Below, one piece after another: positions 27,407 to 36,821 of a stretch of 64,000 bases of DNA. The notes beneath the pieces were generated by a model. It was given only the letters and a program-made list of their open reading frames with translations. It searched no databases and was not told the DNA's origin. The stretch comes from Demequina sp. NBRC 110055 (GTDB lineage: Bacteria > Actinomycetota > Actinomycetes > Actinomycetales > Demequinaceae), in contig NZ_BBRL01000004.1 in NCBI RefSeq assembly GCF_002090135.1, positions 434,001-498,000 on the forward strand. Direction: 5' to 3'. How positions within the stretch are numbered: position 1 is the stretch's first letter; each line of letters starts with the position of its first letter. A program made the translations under genes and the position numbers.

Positions 27407-29120
27407 CGAGGTCTCGCCGGCCGACGACGGCCGCACACTGGGGGGCAAGCCGCGGCGTTCGATCACCCGCAACACGGCGATCATGGCGTCCGGCACCGCC
27501 GTCTCCAGGCTCCTGGGCTTCGTCCGCAACGCGCTGTTGGTGGCGGTCATCGGGGTCAACGCGGCCGCCGCGAATGCCTACGACATCGCCAACCGCCTCC
27601 CCAACGCCATGTTCGCGATTCTCGCGGCCGGCGTGCTCAATGCCGTGCTGGTGCCGCAAATCGTGCGCGCCTTTCAGCGCGAGGGCGGCAAGCGCACGGT
27701 GGACCGCATCCTCACGATCGGCACGGTCATCTCCCTCGCGGTCACCGTGGCCGCGACCCTGCTCGCGCCGGTGTGGGTCGAGCTCTACACCGACGACTGG
27801 CCGCCGCAGCTGACCGCGCTCGCCGTCGCCTTCTCATACTGGTGCATCCCTCAACTGTTCTTCTATTGCCTGTACACGCTGCTGGGCCAGGTGCTCAACG
27901 CCCGCGAACAGTTCGGCCCGTTCATGTGGGCACCCGTCCTCAATAACATCGTGTCGATCGCGGGACTGGTCGCATTCCTGGTGATCTTCGGCGAGTACGT
28001 CGAGCCGGGACCCGCGGGCGAGAGCCTCACCGAGGTCAGCGCCCTGTGGACGCCCGATCGCATCGCCTTGCTCGCCGGGGTCGCCACCCTGGGCATCGCC
28101 GCTCAGGCCCTGATCCTGTTCATCCCGCTCGTGCGCGGCGGCTACCACTGGCGGTGGCAGTGGCGCGGCCCCCGGGGCGAGCTCTCCGGCATCGGCACCA
28201 TCGCCGCCTGGTCGCTCGGCGCCGTCGTGCTCGAGCAGGTAGGCGTCGCGCTGGTGACCCAGGTGTCGGCGGCGGCGCAGGTCCTTCCCGACGGCGGCAT
28301 CGACCCGACCATCGCGGGAAACATGGCCTACTTCCAGGCTTTGTCCCTGTACATCGTGCCCCACTCCTTGGTGACGATTTCGCTGGTGACCGCCATGTAC
28401 ACCGCGATGGCGCGTCACGCCGCGGTGCGCGACATCGATGGGCTTCGTCGTGACCTCTCGCAGGGCCTGCGGTCGGCCGGTGCGTTCACCGTGTTCGCGA
28501 CCGTCGCGATGATCGTAGTGTCGCAGTACCTGGTGCGGATGGCGCTCCCCACTGCGACCGTCGCCGAGGTGCAGTCGATCTCGGCAATCATGATCGCGAT
28601 GACCCTGGGGCTCGTCCCCTTGGGTGCCACGGTCCTGTTCAAGCGCCTGTACTTCGCCCTCGAGGACGCCCGCGCAATCTTCGTCATGCAGATCCCGATG
28701 ACGATCGCCTGGATCGGCACCGCCTACCTGGTCCAGGCGTTTGCCGATCCGCGCTGGTGGACGGTGGGCGTGGGGCTCGGCCTCGCAGTCTCGAACTACA
28801 CCGGGATGATCCTGCGGGCGGGTGGCCTGCGCCGCCGACTGGGCGGTCTGGACGGGCGCCGCGTCCTGACCTTGCATGCGAAGGCACTGCTGGGCGCTCT
28901 CGTCGCGGGAGCGATCGGCTGGCTTGTCATGCGCCTCGCGCCCGATGTCGCCGACCTCTCGGGATGGGGCGGGTTCTTCACCGCGGCGGTGTGGGTCGTG
29001 CTGGCGGGCGTGGCCATGCTCGCGGTCTACATCGGCGTGATGCGCGTCCTGCGCGTGAGCGAACTCGACGCCGTGCTCGCGCCCGCGCTGCGGCGCCTGC
29101 CGGGCGGTTCGCGCCGCTGA
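27399..29120 (+). CDS. murJ: lipid II flippase MurJ
   Basis: Moves lipid II across the membrane for peptidoglycan synthesis. 573 residues with about fourteen helices; conserved stretches include IMASGTAVSRLLGFVRNALL, ANRLPNAMFAILAAGVLNAV and NAREQFGPFMWAPVLNNIVS. Start GTG 27399 overlaps the DUF6049 stop by 8 bases; upstream open frame is part of that gene. The protein ends after the last helix pair without the kinase-like domain that mycobacterial MviN carries. A separate gene downstream supplies such a domain. Confidence 0.95.
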   Translation: MSDEVSPADDGRTLGGKPRRSITRNTAIMASGTAVSRLLGFVRNALLVAVIGVNAAAANAYDIANRLPNAMFAILAAGVLNAVLVPQIVRAFQREGGKRTVDRILTIGTVISLAVTVAATLLAPVWVELYTDDWPPQLTALAVAFSYWCIPQLFFYCLYTLLGQVLNAREQFGPFMWAPVLNNIVSIAGLVAFLVIFGEYVEPGPAGESLTEVSALWTPDRIALLAGVATLGIAAQALILFIPLVRGGYHWRWQWRGPRGELSGIGTIAAWSLGAVVLEQVGVALVTQVSAAAQVLPDGGIDPTIAGNMAYFQALSLYIVPHSLVTISLVTAMYTAMARHAAVRDIDGLRRDLSQGLRSAGAFTVFATVAMIVVSQYLVRMALPTATVAEVQSISAIMIAMTLGLVPLGATVLFKRLYFALEDARAIFVMQIPMTIAWIGTAYLVQAFADPRWWTVGVGLGLAVSNYTGMILRAGGLRRRLGGLDGRRVLTLHAKALLGALVAGAIGWLVMRLAPDVADLSGWGGFFTAAVWVVLAGVAMLAVYIGVMRVLRVSELDAVLAPALRRLPGGSRR

Positions 29121-29201
29121 CGCCGAATAGCAGGCCGTCAATGTCGCGGGCCCCACGTAGGATGAGGTTTCTTCACTCGCGACACTCAGGGGGTTAGCAC
29201 G

Positions 29202-30500
29202 GTGCTTGCCGGGACGACGATCGGTCGCCGTTTCACGTTGCTCCACCCGGTTCGCCACGACCTGGCAGGGATCGAGCGCTGGGTGGCGGACGACACTCGG
29301 CTGGCGCAGCGCGTGAATCTCGACATCCTGACGAGTGCGCGGGCCGATGCCGCCCGCAATGCGGCCGCGTCGATCGCGAAGGTGCGCGACGCCCGCTTCC
29401 CCCGTGTGTTGTCCTCAGGCATCCACCGCGACGACGACGGCAACGCCACCTATATCGTGACGGAGCGGCCGCGCGGTACGCAGGCATCGACCCTCGTAGG
29501 CGCCGATCCTTTGACCCCTGCTGCCGCCGCGACCCTCGTGGGTGAGGCCGCCCGAGCACTGGAGGTCGCCGCACTGGAGGGCGTGCACCACGGTCACCTC
29601 CGTCCCGCCGCCTTGATGGTCACGCCCAGCGGCCGCGTGCTCGTCACGGGGCTCGGCGTCGATGGCGTCATCGGGCGTGACACGTCCGCGGCGCCCACCG
29701 AGGCCGGCGACGCGGCGGCCCTCGCGGCGATCTACGCGCGCGCTGTCACGGGGGCCGATGCCGCGACGTTGACGGCCGCGGATGTCCCCGAGGGTCTCGG
29801 TTCCGCGGGCACCTCGCTCGTGCTGGCTGTCATTGCGGGCGATCCTCCGACCACCCTGGCGGAGATCTCTCGCACGATGGGAACGGCCGATGCCCGCGCG
29901 CTGCGTGCCGCAGCCTCGGGTCAGCGCGCCTCGGCGCCGTCGCCCACCACACCGTCGCCCGCGACGCCACCATCCGTTCCCACTCCCGTGTCGGCACCGA
30001 CCCCGCCGAGCGCCGCTTCTCCCTCCGCACCTGCCACGGCGCCCTCGACCGAAGCCGCAGCCCCGGCGACGGCGTCCCCCGAGCCGGCCACGGCATCGGC
30101 TCCCGGCCACGCACCGGCCGAGGAGCGCATCGAGCCCCATCCCAAGGATGCGCCGCTCGAGATGCTCGACGAGATCGTCGCGGATCAGCACGCCCGCCGG
30201 GCGGGCGGCGTGTGGCAGATCCTGCTGTCCCGGCTGCACGGGTGGTTCCCGCGCTCGCAGTCGGTGACCTCAGCGCTCGAACGGGCTCGCGAACGGGCCA
30301 ACCAACCTGCACCGTTCAACGCAGGCCCTCTCATCCTGGGCCTCGCCGTCGTCGCGATCATCGTCATCGCGATCGTCGCCTTCAGCACGCTCACCACCAT
30401 CACCGCGCCCGAGGGCTACGTGCCGTCCTCGCCATCTCCGGCCTACCCCGAGTTCACCTTCTCGCCCGAGCCCTCGCCGTCGGCTTCGGACGAGGGGTGA
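29202..30500 (+). CDS. membrane-anchored pseudokinase next to murJ
   Basis: 432 residues. The N-terminal 220 residues have the outline of a Ser/Thr kinase: a strand region, ATYIVTERPRGTQASTLV as hinge, and HHGHLRPAALMVTPSGRVLV in place of the catalytic loop. The HRD Asp and downstream Asn are missing, and DFG is replaced by GLG, so catalysis is unlikely. A Pro/Ala/Ser/Thr-rich linker (about 235-305) is followed by a membrane helix (GPLILGLAVVAIIVIAIVAF) and a short outer tail. Known precedent: in Mycobacterium tuberculosis MviN (MurJ) the pseudokinase is fused and recruits the FHA protein FhaA. Here the two are separate genes. Starts GTG 29202. Confidence 0.78.
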   Translation: MLAGTTIGRRFTLLHPVRHDLAGIERWVADDTRLAQRVNLDILTSARADAARNAAASIAKVRDARFPRVLSSGIHRDDDGNATYIVTERPRGTQASTLVGADPLTPAAAATLVGEAARALEVAALEGVHHGHLRPAALMVTPSGRVLVTGLGVDGVIGRDTSAAPTEAGDAAALAAIYARAVTGADAATLTAADVPEGLGSAGTSLVLAVIAGDPPTTLAEISRTMGTADARALRAAASGQRASAPSPTTPSPATPPSVPTPVSAPTPPSAASPSAPATAPSTEAAAPATASPEPATASAPGHAPAEERIEPHPKDAPLEMLDEIVADQHARRAGGVWQILLSRLHGWFPRSQSVTSALERARERANQPAPFNAGPLILGLAVVAIIVIAIVAFSTLTTITAPEGYVPSSPSPAYPEFTFSPEPSPSASDEG

Positions 30501-30523
30501 TGCCGGGGGCCGCGGTCGCGTGT

Positions 30524-30558
30524 TGAAGCGCGGAACAACCGGCCCCTACGATCTGTTA
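30524..30558 (+). promoter_or_regulatory. overlapping housekeeping and SigR-type promoters of trxBA
   Basis: TTGAAG (30524-30529), 18 bases, TACGAT (30548-30553) fits a housekeeping promoter. Overlapping it, GGAAC (30533-30537), 18 bases, GTT (30556-30558) fits the SigR/SigH oxidative-stress class that drives thioredoxin genes in streptomycetes and mycobacteria. Both are by pattern only. Confidence 0.55.
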
Positions 30559-30606
30559 CGCACCCGGGTACTCACCCGCATCTGAAACCCTTCTGAAGGA
30601 ACCCCC

Positions 30607-31926
30607 GTGAGCGACACTCGCAACGTGATCATTGTTGGATCCGGCCCCGCCGGTTACACCGCCGCCATCTACGCCGCCCGCGCGGGCCTGAACCCCCTCG
30701 TGGTTGCCGGCTCCGTGACCGCCGGCGGTGCGCTCATGAACACCACCGAGGTCGAGAACTTCCCCGGCTTCGTGGAGGGTATCCAGGGCCCCGAGCTGAT
30801 GGAGACGCTGCAGGGCCAGGCCGAGCGCTTCGGCGCCGAGATTCTCTTCGACGACGTCACGGAGATGAGCCTCGAGGGGCCCGTCAAGACCGTCACGACC
30901 GGCCTGGGTCAGACCTTCTCCGGCAAGGCCGTCATCCTCGCCACCGGTTCCGCCTACCGCGAGCTGGGGCTCGAGGACGAGAAGCGCCTCTCGGGCCAGG
31001 GCGTCTCCTGGTGCGCCACATGCGACGGTTTCTTCTTCCGTGACCAGGAGGTCGTCGTCATTGGCGGCGGCGACTCCGCGATGGAGGAGGCGACGTTCCT
31101 GACCCGCTTCGCCTCGAAGGTCACGATCGTGCACCGTCGCGACGAGCTGCGCGCCTCGAAGATCATGGCCGACCGCGCCAAGAACGACCCCAAGATCGAG
31201 TTCGTGTGGAACGCGGACGTGATCGGCCTCGAGGGCGACGCGAAGCTTTCCGGCGTTCACGTGCGCGATAACGTTACGGGCGTCGAGTCGACCATCCCCG
31301 CCACCGGCATGTTCGTCGCGATCGGCCACATCCCGCGCTCCGAGCTCGTCACCGGCGTCGTCGACACCGACGCCGAGGGTTACGTGCAGGTCGTTGGCCG
31401 CACCACCGCGACCAACGTCGAGGGCGTCTTCGCCTGCGGCGACCTGGTCGACAACCGCTACCGCCAGGCCATCACGGCCGCAGGATCGGGCTGCTCCGCC
31501 GCGCTCGACGCGCAGCACTACCTCGACTCGTTGGCCGATGCCGAGGCCACGGAGGTCGCCGAGGTCGCGGCGCCCAAGGAGGCACCCGCCGCCGCGCTGC
31601 CCGCCGAGCCCGTCGCGGCCACCGAGGACTCGTTCAAGGCCGAGGTGCTGGAGTCGTCGGTTCCGGTGGTCGTGGACTTCTGGGCCGCCTGGTGCGGCCC
31701 GTGCCGCGCCGTCGCGCCCCTGCTGGACGAGTTGGCCGAGGAGTACGCCGGACGCCTCAAGGTGGTCAAGGTGGACACCGACGCGAACCCGTCGCTCGCC
31801 ATGGCGTACGGCGTGACGTCCATTCCGACCATGGCGTTCTTCAAGAACGGCGAGGTCGTGAAGTCCGTCGTGGGTGCCCGGCCCAAGCCCGCGCTCACGG
31901 AACTGTTCGACGAGGCCCTCGCGTAA
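30607..31926 (+). CDS. trxB: thioredoxin reductase-thioredoxin fusion
   Basis: 439 residues in one uninterrupted frame. Residues 1-310 are an NADPH-thioredoxin reductase with [20 protein letters not shown] (FAD), [13 protein letters not shown] (NADPH) and the redox pair CATC at 136-139. An Ala/Glu/Pro-rich linker occupies about 310-340. Residues 340-439 are thioredoxin, with WCGPC at 362-366 and [12 protein letters not shown] reductase fused to its own substrate is known from Mycobacterium leprae; most actinobacteria have separate trxB and trxA. The GTG start has GAAGGA in front. A hairpin follows immediately, so no separate trxA is lost here. Confidence 0.95.
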   Translation: MSDTRNVIIVGSGPAGYTAAIYAARAGLNPLVVAGSVTAGGALMNTTEVENFPGFVEGIQGPELMETLQGQAERFGAEILFDDVTEMSLEGPVKTVTTGLGQTFSGKAVILATGSAYRELGLEDEKRLSGQGVSWCATCDGFFFRDQEVVVIGGGDSAMEEATFLTRFASKVTIVHRRDELRASKIMADRAKNDPKIEFVWNADVIGLEGDAKLSGVHVRDNVTGVESTIPATGMFVAIGHIPRSELVTGVVDTDAEGYVQVVGRTTATNVEGVFACGDLVDNRYRQAITAAGSGCSAALDAQHYLDSLADAEATEVAEVAAPKEAPAAALPAEPVAATEDSFKAEVLESSVPVVVDFWAAWCGPCRAVAPLLDELAEEYAGRLKVVKVDTDANPSLAMAYGVTSIPTMAFFKNGEVVKSVVGARPKPALTELFDEALA

Positions 31927-31945
31927 CGCATCGGCCATCCGGACC

Positions 31946-31977
31946 GTGAAGCCGGGGCCAGTTGGCCCCGGCTTCAC
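31946..31977 (+). terminator. terminator after trxBA
   Basis: GTGAAGCCGGGGCC and its exact reverse complement around AGTT, 19 bases beyond the stop. No U-run. Confidence 0.85.
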
Positions 31978-32015
31978 GCATTCCGGCCCCTGCCGGGCAT
32001 GGAAAGATGACCCCC

Positions 32016-33317
32016 ATGAGCACCTCGGACACTCCCGGCACGCGACTCGACCCCTGGTTCGATTCCTACGCCGCGCGCGCACACCGAATGCGCGCGTCCG
32101 AGATCCGAGCTCTCTTCTCCGTCGCGAGCCGACCCGAGGTGGTCTCGCTCGCCGGCGGTATGCCCTACATCGGCGGCCTTCCGCTCGAGGAACTGGGTGC
32201 CATGGCGCAGCGCCTCATCGTGGAGCAGGGCGAGGTGGCATTGCAGTACGGCTCGGGCCAGGGCGACGAGGGCCTGCGCGAGCAGATCACGCAGGTGATG
32301 GCGCTCGAGGGCATCTCGGCGCACCCGGACGATGTCGTGGTCACCACCGGCTCACAGCAGGCACTCGACCTGGTGTCGACGATCTTCCTCGACCCCGGCG
32401 ACGTGGTGGTGGCGGAGGCGCCCTCGTACGTGGGCGCGCTCGGCGTCTTCCGCGCGCACGAGGCCGACGTGGTGCACGTGCCGATGGACGCCGATGGTCT
32501 CATCCCGGAGGCCTTGGATCGCACCCTGGGCGAGCTGGCCTCCGCGGGACGGCGCGTGAAGTTCCTCTACACGGTGCCGAACTTCCACAACCCCGGCGGT
32601 GTCACCCTCACCATGGAGCGCCGCCCCCAGGTGGTCGAGATCTGCCAGCGCCACGGCGTGCTGATCCTTGAAGACAACCCGTACGGACTGCTCGGTTTCG
32701 ACTCGGAGCCGCTACCCGCCATGCGGTCGCTAAGCGAGGACGGCGTGATCTACCTGGGGTCTTTCTCGAAGACCTTTGCGCCCGGCTATCGGGTGGGGTG
32801 GGCCGTGGCGCCGCACGCGGTGCGCGAGAAGTTGGTGCTCGCCTCCGAGGCCGCGATTTTGTCTCCGTCCAACGCCTCTCAGCTCGCCATCAGGGCCTAT
32901 CTGGAGCACTTCGACTGGCAAGGCCAGATCAAGAAGTTCCGCGAGCAGTACCGGGATCGCCGAGACGCGATGATCTCCGCGCTCGAGGAACACATCCCCG
33001 AGGCCTCATGGAACGTCCCCGACGGCGGCTTCTACGTGTGGGTCAAGCTGCCCGAGGGACTCGACGCGAAGTCCATGCTGCCGCGCGCGGTCACCGCACG
33101 GGTGGCGTACGTCGCCGGTACCGCCTTCTATGCCGACGGCCAAGGCCGCGATTACATGCGGCTGTCGTTCTGCTACCCCACCCCGGAGCGCATCCGCGAG
33201 GGCGTGCGCCGGCTCGCCACCGTGATCGACGCCGAGATGGAGACCGTGCGGATCTTCGGGACGGGCGGGGAACCGCCGAGCGACTCCGTGGACTTCCCCT
33301 CCCCCGATCTCGCCTGA
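32016..33317 (+). CDS. PLP-dependent aminotransferase, class I/MocR-like
   Basis: 433 residues of fold-type I aminotransferase. The N-terminal segment RMRASEIRALFSVASRPEVV leads into SLAGGMP. GSQQALDLV and NFHNPGGVT are also present, and the PLP-lysine motif reads SFSKTFAPGYRVGW, with RLSFCYPTPERI at the substrate-binding Arg. It resembles 2-aminoadipate/branched-chain transaminases (LysN-like). The start may be the ATG at 32016 or the in-frame ATG at 32007. It stands upstream of a Ddl-like ligase; a link to D-amino acid or wall metabolism is only a guess. Confidence 0.87.
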   Translation: MSTSDTPGTRLDPWFDSYAARAHRMRASEIRALFSVASRPEVVSLAGGMPYIGGLPLEELGAMAQRLIVEQGEVALQYGSGQGDEGLREQITQVMALEGISAHPDDVVVTTGSQQALDLVSTIFLDPGDVVVAEAPSYVGALGVFRAHEADVVHVPMDADGLIPEALDRTLGELASAGRRVKFLYTVPNFHNPGGVTLTMERRPQVVEICQRHGVLILEDNPYGLLGFDSEPLPAMRSLSEDGVIYLGSFSKTFAPGYRVGWAVAPHAVREKLVLASEAAILSPSNASQLAIRAYLEHFDWQGQIKKFREQYRDRRDAMISALEEHIPEASWNVPDGGFYVWVKLPEGLDAKSMLPRAVTARVAYVAGTAFYADGQGRDYMRLSFCYPTPERIREGVRRLATVIDAEMETVRIFGTGGEPPSDSVDFPSPDLA

Positions 33318-33354
33318 ATTGACCGCTTTGCGACCGCTACGAAGGAGTGTTGAC

Positions 33355-34290
33355 ATGGACGTGATGGTGCTGGCCGGTGGACTGTCGCACGAACGCGACG
33401 TCTCGATGAGGTCAGGGCGGCGCGTTCAGGAGGAACTCCGTGACGCGGGCGTCAAGGTTTCTTTGCACGATGTTGACTCGTCCTTGATTCCCTTGCTGCG
33501 AGGCCGCGAGGACGTAGTCGTCTGGCCGATGCTCCACGGGGCTTCGGGCGAGGATGGCTCCCTGCAGGGACTGCTTGAACTACTCGGGGTCCCGTACGTG
33601 GGCACTCGCGCGCGCGAGGCCCGCGTGGCGTGGGTGAAATCCGTCGCGAAGGCCATCTTCGCCCGCGACGGCATCGCCACCCCCGAGTACGTGACCCTGC
33701 CGCAGTCGCTCTTCCGCGAGGTGGGCGCCGAGCACGTCATCGACGCGATCGTGGACCGCATGGGACTCCCAGTCGTGGTGAAGCCCGCACGCGGCGGCTC
33801 CGCCCTGGGCGTCTCGCTCGTCACGGAGCGGGACCAGCTCTCACGGGCCCTAGTGCACTGCTTTGCCTACGGCGACACAGCACTCATCGAGGCCGCGGTG
33901 ACGGGCACGGAGGTGGCTGTCTCGATTCTCGGCACGGGCGATGACGCCGAGGCGCTCCCCGCCGTCGAAATCCAGGCCGAGGGTGCCTACGACTACGATG
34001 CCCGGTACAACCCTGGCCGCGTGGAGTACTTCGTGCCCGCGCGGCTCACCCCTGACGATGCAGCCACGGTCGCCCGGACGGCGCTGGCCGTGCACCGCAA
34101 CCTGAGCCTCAGGGACCTCTCCCGCGTCGACATCATCCTCGACGACCAGGGCATTGCACAGGTCATCGATGTCAACGTCACGCCGGGGCTGACCGAGACG
34201 TCGCTCCTGCCTCAGTCGGTCGAGGCGTCGGGTCGGTCGTTGACGGAGGTCTATCGGTCGATCGCAGCAGCGGCCTACGACCGCGAGTAG
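33355..34290 (+). CDS. D-alanine-D-alanine-ligase-like ATP-grasp protein
   Basis: 311 residues with the Ddl pattern: VLAGGLSHERDVSMRSGRRV, WPMLHGASGEDGSLQGLLEL, LPVVVKPARGGSALGVSLV and IDVNVTPGLTETSLLPQSVE. The expected family lengths are close to this. The terminal metal site reads VIDVNVTPG rather than the common EINTMPG, so the substrate may differ from D-Ala. ATG at 33355 with GAAGGAG upstream; longer frames have no Ddl sequence. Such a gene beside parAB is conserved in related actinobacteria. It converges on parB with a 33-base gap. Confidence 0.82.
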   Translation: MDVMVLAGGLSHERDVSMRSGRRVQEELRDAGVKVSLHDVDSSLIPLLRGREDVVVWPMLHGASGEDGSLQGLLELLGVPYVGTRAREARVAWVKSVAKAIFARDGIATPEYVTLPQSLFREVGAEHVIDAIVDRMGLPVVVKPARGGSALGVSLVTERDQLSRALVHCFAYGDTALIEAAVTGTEVAVSILGTGDDAEALPAVEIQAEGAYDYDARYNPGRVEYFVPARLTPDDAATVARTALAVHRNLSLRDLSRVDIILDDQGIAQVIDVNVTPGLTETSLLPQSVEASGRSLTEVYRSIAAAAYDRE

Positions 34291-34323
34291 GCTATTTACC
34301 AGGGTTGATACCTGAGATTGCGC

Positions 34324-35343
34324 CTACGCTGTAGCGTCCGGCCCGGTGGCGGCGGCAGAGGCGAGCACTCCGGGGTCCTCCGGCGAGAGTTCGTGAATGA
34401 TGCGATTGAGGTCGTCCACCGTCGCAAACTCGATGGTGATGCGTCCCTTCGACTTGCCCAAAGCCACCTTGACCCTGGTGTCGAAGCGGTCCCCGAGGCG
34501 CGAGGCGAGGTCGTCCAGCGCCTCCGTGCGTCCTCCGGAGCGCACGGTGCCGCGCTTCGCACGGGGCTTGTCGACGCCAAGCGTCACGGCTTCTTCGGTG
34601 GCACGGACGGACAGCCCCTCGGCCACGATGCGCTGAGCGAGTGCCTCCATCGCAGCCGGATCCTCCAAGGCGAGCAGCGCACGCGCGTGGCCAGCGGACA
34701 GGACTCCCGCGGCCACACGGCGCTGCACCACCGGGGGGAGGCGCAGCAGGCGCAGGGTGTTGGAGATCTGCGGGCGCGACCGTGAGATCTTGCTCGCGAG
34801 TTGCTCGTGGGTAATACCGAAGTCCTCGAGGAGCTGCTGGTAGGCGGCTGCCTCCTCGAGCGGGTTGAGCTGTGAGCGGTGGAGGTTCTCGACCAGGGCG
34901 TCGCGCAGCATGTCGACGTCTTCCGTGTCGCGCACGATGGCGGGGATCGCGTCGATGCCCGCCTCCTTCGAGGCGCGCAGGCGACGCTCACCCATAATGA
35001 GCTCATAGCCGCCTTCGGGCTTACGTCGGACCACGATGGGCTGCAGGACGCCGATCTCTTTGATCGACCCCACCAACTCAGCCAGCGCGTCCTCATCGAA
35101 GACCGCGCGGGGCTGACGCGGGTTCGGCGTTACCTCACGCGGGTCGAGGTGCGCAAAGGTGGCTCCTGGTACGGGCAGGAGGCCGTCGTCTTGGGTGTCG
35201 GCGGTGGTCGCTTCGGGTGCCGCGGCACTCGAGGCAAAGAAGACATCGTGAGGGCGCTCCTTAGCGGGCGCCGAACCCGGTGCGGGCTGCTCGGGAATCA
35301 GGGCTCCGAGGCCTCGTCCCAGACCCCTCCTGGTGCCGCTCAT
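34324..35343 (-). CDS. parB: chromosome-partition protein ParB
   Basis: 339 residues. A basic start [15 protein letters not shown] contains the ParA-stimulating peptide. The CTPase/N-domain has [15 protein letters not shown] and the GERRLRA box, followed by the HTH region ([18 protein letters not shown]) that reads parS, and a C-terminal dimer domain ([20 protein letters not shown]). It follows parA with a 4-base ATGA overlap. Six parS sites lie just upstream of parA, so ParB loads next to its own gene, 5 to 7 kb from dnaA. Confidence 0.96.
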   Translation of the reverse strand: MSGTRRGLGRGLGALIPEQPAPGSAPAKERPHDVFFASSAAAPEATTADTQDDGLLPVPGATFAHLDPREVTPNPRQPRAVFDEDALAELVGSIKEIGVLQPIVVRRKPEGGYELIMGERRLRASKEAGIDAIPAIVRDTEDVDMLRDALVENLHRSQLNPLEEAAAYQQLLEDFGITHEQLASKISRSRPQISNTLRLLRLPPVVQRRVAAGVLSAGHARALLALEDPAAMEALAQRIVAEGLSVRATEEAVTLGVDKPRAKRGTVRSGGRTEALDDLASRLGDRFDTRVKVALGKSKGRITIEFATVDDLNRIIHELSPEDPGVLASAAATGPDATA

Positions 35344-36338
35344 GCCTGTCCCCTTTCGTTGTCACGTTGCCGGCCGCGCTCGGCAATCTCCTTCGCCACG
35401 CTCATGTACGCCACCGCACCGCTCGAATGCGGATCGTGGGTGATCACCGTGCGGGCGAAACTCGGTGCCTCGGAGACCCGTACCGATCGCGGTACGGTCT
35501 GCTCGAGTGTTTGACGTGGGAAGTGCGTGCGCACCTCGTGCGCCACTTCCCTGGCGAGGTTGGTACGCCCGTCGAACATCGTGAGGACGATGGTCGACAG
35601 GTGGAGGTCCTTGTTGAGGTGCTTGCGCACCATTTCCACCGTGTTGATGAGCTGCGTCAGCCCCTCGAGCGCGTAGTACTCGCACTGGATCGGGATGAGC
35701 ACCTCTTGTGCCACGACCATCGCGTTCAGCGTGAGCAGTCCCAGGCTGGGCGGGCAGTCGATGAAGATGTAGTCGAGATTCTTGCCGGGGCCGTCGAGAA
35801 GATCAGCGACCGCGCGTTGCAGTCGGTACTCGCGGCTCACCACCGAGACGAGTTCGATGTCCGCGCCCGCCAGATCGATCGTTGCCGGCACGCACCACAG
35901 GGTGTCGATATCGGGGCATCGTTGAGCGACCTTGTGGATCGGTACGTCGTCGAGCAACACATCGTAGATGCTTGGGGTACCTGCGTGGTGGTCGACGCCC
36001 AACGCCGTTGACGCGTTGCCTTGTGGATCGGCATCGATCACGAGCACGTTGGCGCCCTTCTGGGCCAGCGCGGCAGCAACGTTCACGGAGGTAGTGGTCT
36101 TCCCCACCCCGCCCTTCTGATTGGACACCACCACCACCCTCGTCTGTGACGGGCGCGGGAACTCGGCATCGTGGAGTGCCTGCCGCTGACGCTCGGTCGC
36201 GATCATCTCGCGCGCAAGAGGACTGTCGTCCCCCTCGTCGAAGGCGCTGAAGGCGTCCCCTGTTTCACGTGAAACCTCGGTCTCCTCGGCTGTCGCTGCC
36301 GCTCCCGGCTGCGTCGCCGCGTTCACCTCGTGGCTCAC
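35340..36338 (-). CDS. parA: chromosome-partition ATPase ParA
   Basis: 332 residues. The deviant Walker A motif KGGVGKTT and the switch region [11 protein letters not shown] are present, with [15 protein letters not shown] as Walker B. A 65-residue N-terminal extension precedes the core; within it VSRET is encoded by a parS site (36262-36275), a hallmark of origin-proximal parA genes. It forms an operon with parB. Confidence 0.96.
   Translation of the reverse strand: MSHEVNAATQPGAAATAEETEVSRETGDAFSAFDEGDDSPLAREMIATERQRQALHDAEFPRPSQTRVVVVSNQKGGVGKTTTSVNVAAALAQKGANVLVIDADPQGNASTALGVDHHAGTPSIYDVLLDDVPIHKVAQRCPDIDTLWCVPATIDLAGADIELVSVVSREYRLQRAVADLLDGPGKNLDYIFIDCPPSLGLLTLNAMVVAQEVLIPIQCEYYALEGLTQLINTVEMVRKHLNKDLHLSTIVLTMFDGRTNLAREVAHEVRTHFPRQTLEQTVPRSVRVSEAPSFARTVITHDPHSSGAVAYMSVAKEIAERGRQRDNERGQA
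36262..36275. promoter_or_regulatory. parS site 1 (inside parA)
   Basis: GTTTCACGTGAAAC, perfect 14-base ParB site, translated as part of the parA N-terminus. Confidence 0.95.
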
Positions 36339-36362
36339 ACACTCTCCTTCAGAGCTCGTGGG

Positions 36363-36376
36363 GTTTCACGTGAAAC
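36363..36376. promoter_or_regulatory. parS site 2
   Basis: Perfect GTTTCACGTGAAAC just upstream of parA, so ParB binding may also affect parAB transcription. Confidence 0.95.
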
Positions 36377-36515
36377 AACACCCGCGCGGGGTGTCGGTAG
36401 GGTCATGACTCTACCCCTATTTGGCTGAGACTCATCGCAGAATGTGACGGCCTTGGCGGTGCCTCCAGAGCCCTCAGAGCATGTGCCGGGGGCCCGGTGG
36501 CAGATCATTTGCGAC

Positions 36516-36569
36516 TGTGGATAACAATGTGGGGAACTGCAATTTCCCGCACAAATGACGTGTGGACAA
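36516..36569. other. two perfect DnaA boxes between parA and rsmG
   Basis: TGTGGATAA (36516-36524) and TGTGGACAA (36561-36569) are exact reverse complements of TTATCCACA and TTGTCCACA. They lie among the parS sites in the 483-base gap 36339-36821, which has no gene. Confidence 0.75.
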
Positions 36570-36653
36570 AGGTGGGGAAACGCGACATGAACGCCGTGCG
36601 CTGGGTGCGAAGCGAGGTCGGCGAGTCGCGCCCAATCCGCACCGGCCTGGGGA

Positions 36654-36667
36654 GTTTCACGTGAAAC
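36654..36667. promoter_or_regulatory. parS site 3
   Basis: Perfect GTTTCACGTGAAAC in the parA-rsmG gap. Confidence 0.95.
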
Positions 36668-36719
36668 ATTGGCCGTCCTGTCCCAGGATCAGCCGGTGTC
36701 GCGACGCGCCTTCTCTTCT

Positions 36720-36733
36720 GTTTCACGTGAAAC
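36720..36733. promoter_or_regulatory. parS site 4
   Basis: Perfect core within the full 16-base consensus TGTTTCACGTGAAACA (36719-36734). Confidence 0.96.
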
Positions 36734-36786
36734 AATGGCGGGCGATCGGCAAGTTCGGGAGGCGACCGTGGGAGCGACCAGTCACG

Positions 36787-36800
36787 GTTTCACGTGAAAC
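36787..36800. promoter_or_regulatory. parS site 5
   Basis: Perfect GTTTCACGTGAAAC, 22 bases beyond the rsmG stop codon. Confidence 0.95.
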
Positions 36801-36821
36801 GGCGCGGAGTCGACGGGAGGA

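Noticed and set aside
36241-36300. Frameshift suspected at the parA N-terminus because of the odd VSRET segment.
   Set aside because: The segment is simply a parS site read through in frame, and the reading frame is continuous.
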